From an uncultured Burkholderiales bacterium (GTDB lineage: Bacteria > Pseudomonadota > Gammaproteobacteria > Burkholderiales > Burkholderiaceae_C), in NCBI GenBank assembly GCA_903871865.1, contig CAIQIL010000556.1, forward strand, positions 1-7,930: a stretch of 7,930 nt of DNA, read 5' to 3'. Below are positions 6,219 to 7,930 of the stretch, piece by piece (positions within the stretch are counted from its first letter, which is position 1; each line of letters begins with the position of its first letter). Both the position numbers and the translations under genes were made by a program. Below the pieces are notes generated by a model. That model was not told the DNA's origin. It saw nothing but the letters and a program-made list of their open reading frames with translations, and ran no database searches.

Positions 6219-6248
6219 GAGCGCACTCCCGGTCAGGGAGTGGGGCTC
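6219..6248 (-). promoter_or_regulatory. Leader hairpin, probable riboswitch expression platform
   Basis: On the minus strand CACTCCC (6236-6242) pairs with GGGAGTG (6224-6230) around a 5-nt loop, and GAGC (6245-6248) with GCTC (6219-6222) extends the stem across a small internal loop. The ACTCC in the left arm could instead pair with GGAGT of the ribosome binding site at 6206-6210, so the two structures exclude each other. This fits translational control. No T-run directly follows the hairpin: TTTTT comes 11 nt later, after the ribosome binding site, so attenuation by termination is less likely. Confidence 0.5.
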
Positions 6249-6319
6249 GCGCAAGGAAGGGCGCGTGCAAACCGGGTGGCCATGCGCAAAGGCATGGCGG
6301 GCACATGGCGGCGTCTTGG

Positions 6320-6413
6320 CTGGCTTCCCTACGCGAGGATGATCTCGGTCAGGTTCGAAGGGACTCTCTCAGCGGGCAACACGCACATGGCGTGGGCCCG
6401 CACCCCTAGCAAG
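6320..6413 (-). promoter_or_regulatory. TPP riboswitch (THI element)
   Basis: Read on the minus strand, all conserved THI-box blocks appear in order: AGGGGTGC (6407-6400), CTGAGA (6372-6367), GAACCTGA (6356-6349), and CGCGTAGGGAAG (6335-6324). The expected helices can be drawn: P1 with CTTGCT (6413-6408) against AGCCAG (6325-6320), one mismatch; P2 GCGGGC (6401-6396) with GCCCGC (6377-6372); a P3 hairpin CACGC with GCGTG (6394-6380); P4 TCCCT (6363-6359) with AGGGA (6330-6326); and P5 CGAG with CTCG around ATCATC (6347-6334). TPP binding normally lowers expression of the downstream gene, here the TonB-dependent receptor, whose ATG is 121 nt further on. An additional hairpin GCCATGC-CTTTGC-GCATGGC lies at 6279-6298, between the aptamer and the expression platform. 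Confidence 0.93.
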
Positions 6414-6418
6414 CACAG

Positions 6419-6424
6419 ATTGTA
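6419..6424 (-). promoter_or_regulatory. -10 box of the riboswitch and receptor transcript (TACAAT)
   Basis: TACAAT on the minus strand ends 6 nt before the riboswitch P1 stem at 6413, so transcription would begin almost exactly at the aptamer's first base. No good -35 hexamer sits 16-18 bp upstream (CCGATG at 17 bp), which may mean an activator is needed or the promoter is weak. A small hairpin GATGC-ACGC-GCATC lies at 6432-6445, in the spacer region. Confidence 0.55.
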
Positions 6425-6458
6425 AAGCGCAGATGCGCGTGCATCGGCCCGTGTCAGC

Positions 6459-6513
6459 GCGCAAACGGTGCACAAACGATGCACAAAAGGTGCGCAAACA
6501 GTGCTCAACCGGT
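6459..6513. repeat. Five 11-bp tandem repeats (consensus GCRCAAACGGT)
   Basis: On the plus strand the units are GCGCAAACGGT (6459), GCACAAACGAT (6470), GCACAAAAGGT (6481), GCGCAAACAGT (6492) and GCTCAACCGGT (6503). A decayed sixth copy, GTTCAGGCGGG, starts at 6514. The period is exactly 11 bp, about one helical turn, so the CAAAC cores face the same side of the helix. The array fills the gap between the stop of the ferredoxin reductase gene (6529) and the receptor promoter (-10 at 6419-6424), on the upstream side of that promoter. Since 11 is not a multiple of three, it is unlikely to be coding. Confidence 0.85.
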
Positions 6514-6528
6514 GTTCAGGCGGGGGGC

Positions 6529-7614
6529 TCACACGCCCAGGCGTTGGTGCAGCACCGGGCTGGTGGTCGTGTAGAGCAGGTGCGAAGGCGCGTCGGGGCG
6601 CAGCTCGACGGCCAGCGCGTGTGCGGCCAGCGTGGCTTCGTGGAAGCCGCACAGCAGCAGGCGCTTTTTGCCCGGGTAGGTGTTGATGTCGCCCACGGCG
6701 TGCACCCTGGGCAGTGAGGTGGCGAACGTCGCTGTGGACACGTTGACCTGTTTGCGCTCCAGCGCCATGCCCCAGGTGCTGAGCGGGCCCAGCTTGGGGC
6801 TCAGGCCCAGGCGCACGAGCAGGTGGTCCAGCGGCAGGCTGCGCGTCTGGCCATCTGCACCGAGCAGGCTCAGTGCCTGGACCGCATCGCCTTCGGTGAC
6901 GCTGTGGCATTCGGCCGATTGCGGCAAGCCGATCTCCAACTGCACGCTGCCTCGATGGATGAGCTCGCGCACAGCGGCTTCCAGCGCAGCGTCGGCCTGG
7001 AAGACGTCGCGGCGGTGCAGCAAGGTCAGTCGCGATGGGCGGTGTGCTGGTTGGGCTGCTTGCGCAATGGCCAGCACCGCCGACAGGGCTTCCTCGCCGC
7101 CACCCGCCACCACGAGGTGTTGGCCGGCCCAGGGCGGTGCCACGCTGTCGTCTTCCGTCAGGTGGTGGTGGACGTTGATGGCGCCGTCCAGCTCGGCCAC
7201 ACCCAGGCCCCGCGGCAGGAAGGCACCGGCGCCCGCGGCGATCAGCACGGATTGGGCCTGGAACACGAGGCCGCGATCGGTGGTGACGGTCCAGGCGCCA
7301 TCGGCCGTGGCTGTGAGGCTTTGCACCAGCTGGCCCAGGTGGAGGTGCTGGTGCACGTGAGCGCTTCCCGCATCGGCCCGGGGCAGGAAAGGCGCCGCCT
7401 GCTGGAGCAGGGACTGCGTCAGTTCACGGCCGGTGCACACAGGCACGCCGGGCACGTCGTAAATCGGCTTGTCGGGGTAGAGCGCCATGCACTGGCCGCC
7501 CGCGAAGGGCAGGGCGTCCACGACCTCGACGCTCAGGCCGAGCAGGCCCAGCTGGAAGGCCTGGAACAGGCCCACCGGGCCCGCCCCGATGACCAGGGCG
7601 TCGGTGTGGATCAT
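6529..7614 (-). CDS. Ferredoxin-NADP+ reductase, thioredoxin-reductase-like type
   Basis: A 361-residue FAD flavoprotein that moves electrons between NADP(H) and ferredoxin in the cytoplasm. The FAD-binding motif is VIGAGPVGLFQA at residues 8-19. The NADP(H)-binding motif is VVAGGGEEALSAV (168-180), with LLHRRDVFQA (198-207), whose arginine pair suits the 2'-phosphate of NADP. The second FAD motif is HAVGDINTYPGKKRLLLCGFHEA (305-327), diagnostic of the type-2 ferredoxin reductases. There is no CxxC redox pair, so it is not a thioredoxin reductase. The ATG at 7614 is 4 bp after the ferredoxin stop, which suggests co-transcription and makes that ferredoxin the probable partner. The ribosome binding site is weak. 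I see no terminator with a T-run between its stop and the 11-bp repeats, so some read-through into the receptor leader is possible. Confidence 0.92.
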   Translation of the reverse strand: MIHTDALVIGAGPVGLFQAFQLGLLGLSVEVVDALPFAGGQCMALYPDKPIYDVPGVPVCTGRELTQSLLQQAAPFLPRADAGSAHVHQHLHLGQLVQSLTATADGAWTVTTDRGLVFQAQSVLIAAGAGAFLPRGLGVAELDGAINVHHHLTEDDSVAPPWAGQHLVVAGGGEEALSAVLAIAQAAQPAHRPSRLTLLHRRDVFQADAALEAAVRELIHRGSVQLEIGLPQSAECHSVTEGDAVQALSLLGADGQTRSLPLDHLLVRLGLSPKLGPLSTWGMALERKQVNVSTATFATSLPRVHAVGDINTYPGKKRLLLCGFHEATLAAHALAVELRPDAPSHLLYTTTSPVLHQRLGV

Positions 7615-7618
7615 GGGT

Positions 7619-7930
7619 TCAGCGGATCAGCTGGTCCAGCTTGCCGGTCTTGTCCTTCCACTCGTCGGCATCTGGCAGCGCGGCCTTGCGCTTGGTGATG
7701 CTCGGCCAGTTCTTGGCAAGGTCGGCGTTGATCTGGATGTACTGCTGTTGGTTGCCGGGCACGTCCTCTTCGGGGACGATGGCGTTGACCGGGCACTCGG
7801 GGATGCAGACGGCGCAGTCGATGCACTCGTCGGGATCGATGACCAGGAAGTTGGGGCCCTCGCGGAAGCAGTCCACCGGGCACACGTCCACACAGTCTGT
7901 GTATTTGCAGCGGATGCAGGCTTCGGTGAC
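7619..7930 (-). CDS. fdxA: 7Fe-8S ferredoxin FdxA (start cut by right window edge)
   Basis: A small soluble electron carrier with one [3Fe-4S] and one [4Fe-4S] cluster. The window shows 103 residues beginning [21 protein letters not shown]. By comparison with the family (usually MTHVVTEAC) about four residues are missing, giving about 107 in all. The visible cysteines C5, C8, C13, C17, C21, C36, C39, C42 and C46 have the same spacing as Azotobacter vinelandii ferredoxin I, including the two that are not ligands there. The C-terminal tail (about 56-103) with [15 protein letters not shown] matches the long-tail Azotobacter type rather than short clostridial 2[4Fe-4S] ferredoxins. It is followed after 4 bp by a ferredoxin-NADP reductase gene, the likely electron donor or acceptor. 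The promoter is outside the window. Confidence 0.95.
   Translation of the reverse strand, partial: VTEACIRCKYTDCVDVCPVDCFREGPNFLVIDPDECIDCAVCIPECPVNAIVPEEDVPGNQQQYIQINADLAKNWPSITKRKAALPDADEWKDKTGKLDQLIR

Noticed and set aside
4976..6220. A 414-residue plus-strand open frame opposite the receptor
   Set aside because: It is a GC-driven antisense frame of alanine/glycine/histidine-rich composition, and the minus-strand receptor is unambiguous.
6459..6524. CRISPR array
   Set aside because: The 11-bp units are contiguous with no spacers, and no cas gene is present.
6200..6528. Fur box in front of the receptor
   Set aside because: I looked for a GATAATGATAATCATTATC-like site on both strands and found none; the region is GC-rich apart from the CAAAC repeats and the -10.
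6329..6910. A 193-residue minus-strand open frame over the riboswitch and repeats
   Set aside because: It overlaps the end of the ferredoxin reductase gene in another frame and crosses the aptamer and 11-bp repeats; its apparent peptide repeat is a by-product of those DNA repeats.
6529..7614. Thioredoxin reductase
   Set aside because: The fold is similar, but there is no CxxC active-site pair, and the YPGK...GFHEA signature plus the ferredoxin neighbour indicate a ferredoxin reductase.

Overview
The window is high-GC DNA that reads as ordinary chromosome of a betaproteobacterium, most likely order Burkholderiales. The DUF4148 secreted protein is typical of that order, and the fdxA-type ferredoxin next to a thioredoxin-reductase-like ferredoxin-NADP reductase fits it. 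This placement is inferred from gene content and composition. No insertion sequence, phage gene, integrase or CRISPR array is visible.

Layout: (1) 1-1248, minus strand: ornithine cyclodeaminase (ocd) followed by the start of an arginase gene that runs off the left edge. The two overlap by ATGA and together would convert arginine to ornithine and then proline. (2) 1371-1796, plus strand: a divergent Lrp/AsnC regulator, probably controlling that operon from the 122-bp shared intergenic region, which carries palindromes and a repeated 8-mer. (3) 1829-2170, minus strand: a small exported DUF4148 protein. (4) 2171-2818: about 650 bp without a protein gene, but with a good plus-strand -10 box, several stable hairpins and a clear plus-strand intrinsic terminator ending at 2661; this may be an unannotated small-RNA gene. 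(5) 2819-3655, plus strand: Cho, the UvrC-like GIY-YIG nuclease. (6) 3710-3785, minus strand: tRNA-Asn(GTT) with its own promoter and a UUCG-loop terminator. (7) 3977-6199, minus strand: a 740-residue TonB-dependent outer-membrane receptor of the siderophore-receptor type. (8) 6200-6528: its leader, which contains a well-matched TPP (thiamine pyrophosphate) riboswitch, a -10 box just before it, and an 11-bp tandem repeat array further upstream. (9) 6529-7930, minus strand: ferredoxin-NADP reductase and, 4 bp upstream, the 7Fe-type ferredoxin fdxA, cut by the right edge.

The main discovery candidate is the pair in (7) and (8). Sequence similarity alone would label the receptor a siderophore receptor, but a TPP riboswitch in its leader implies that thiamine status controls it. 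The simplest reading is an outer-membrane importer for thiamine or a thiamine precursor. The leader also contains two mutually exclusive pairings that could hide or expose the ribosome binding site, giving a testable mechanism. Secondary leads are the 11-bp phased repeats upstream of that promoter and the terminated, structured non-coding stretch near 2.5 kb.
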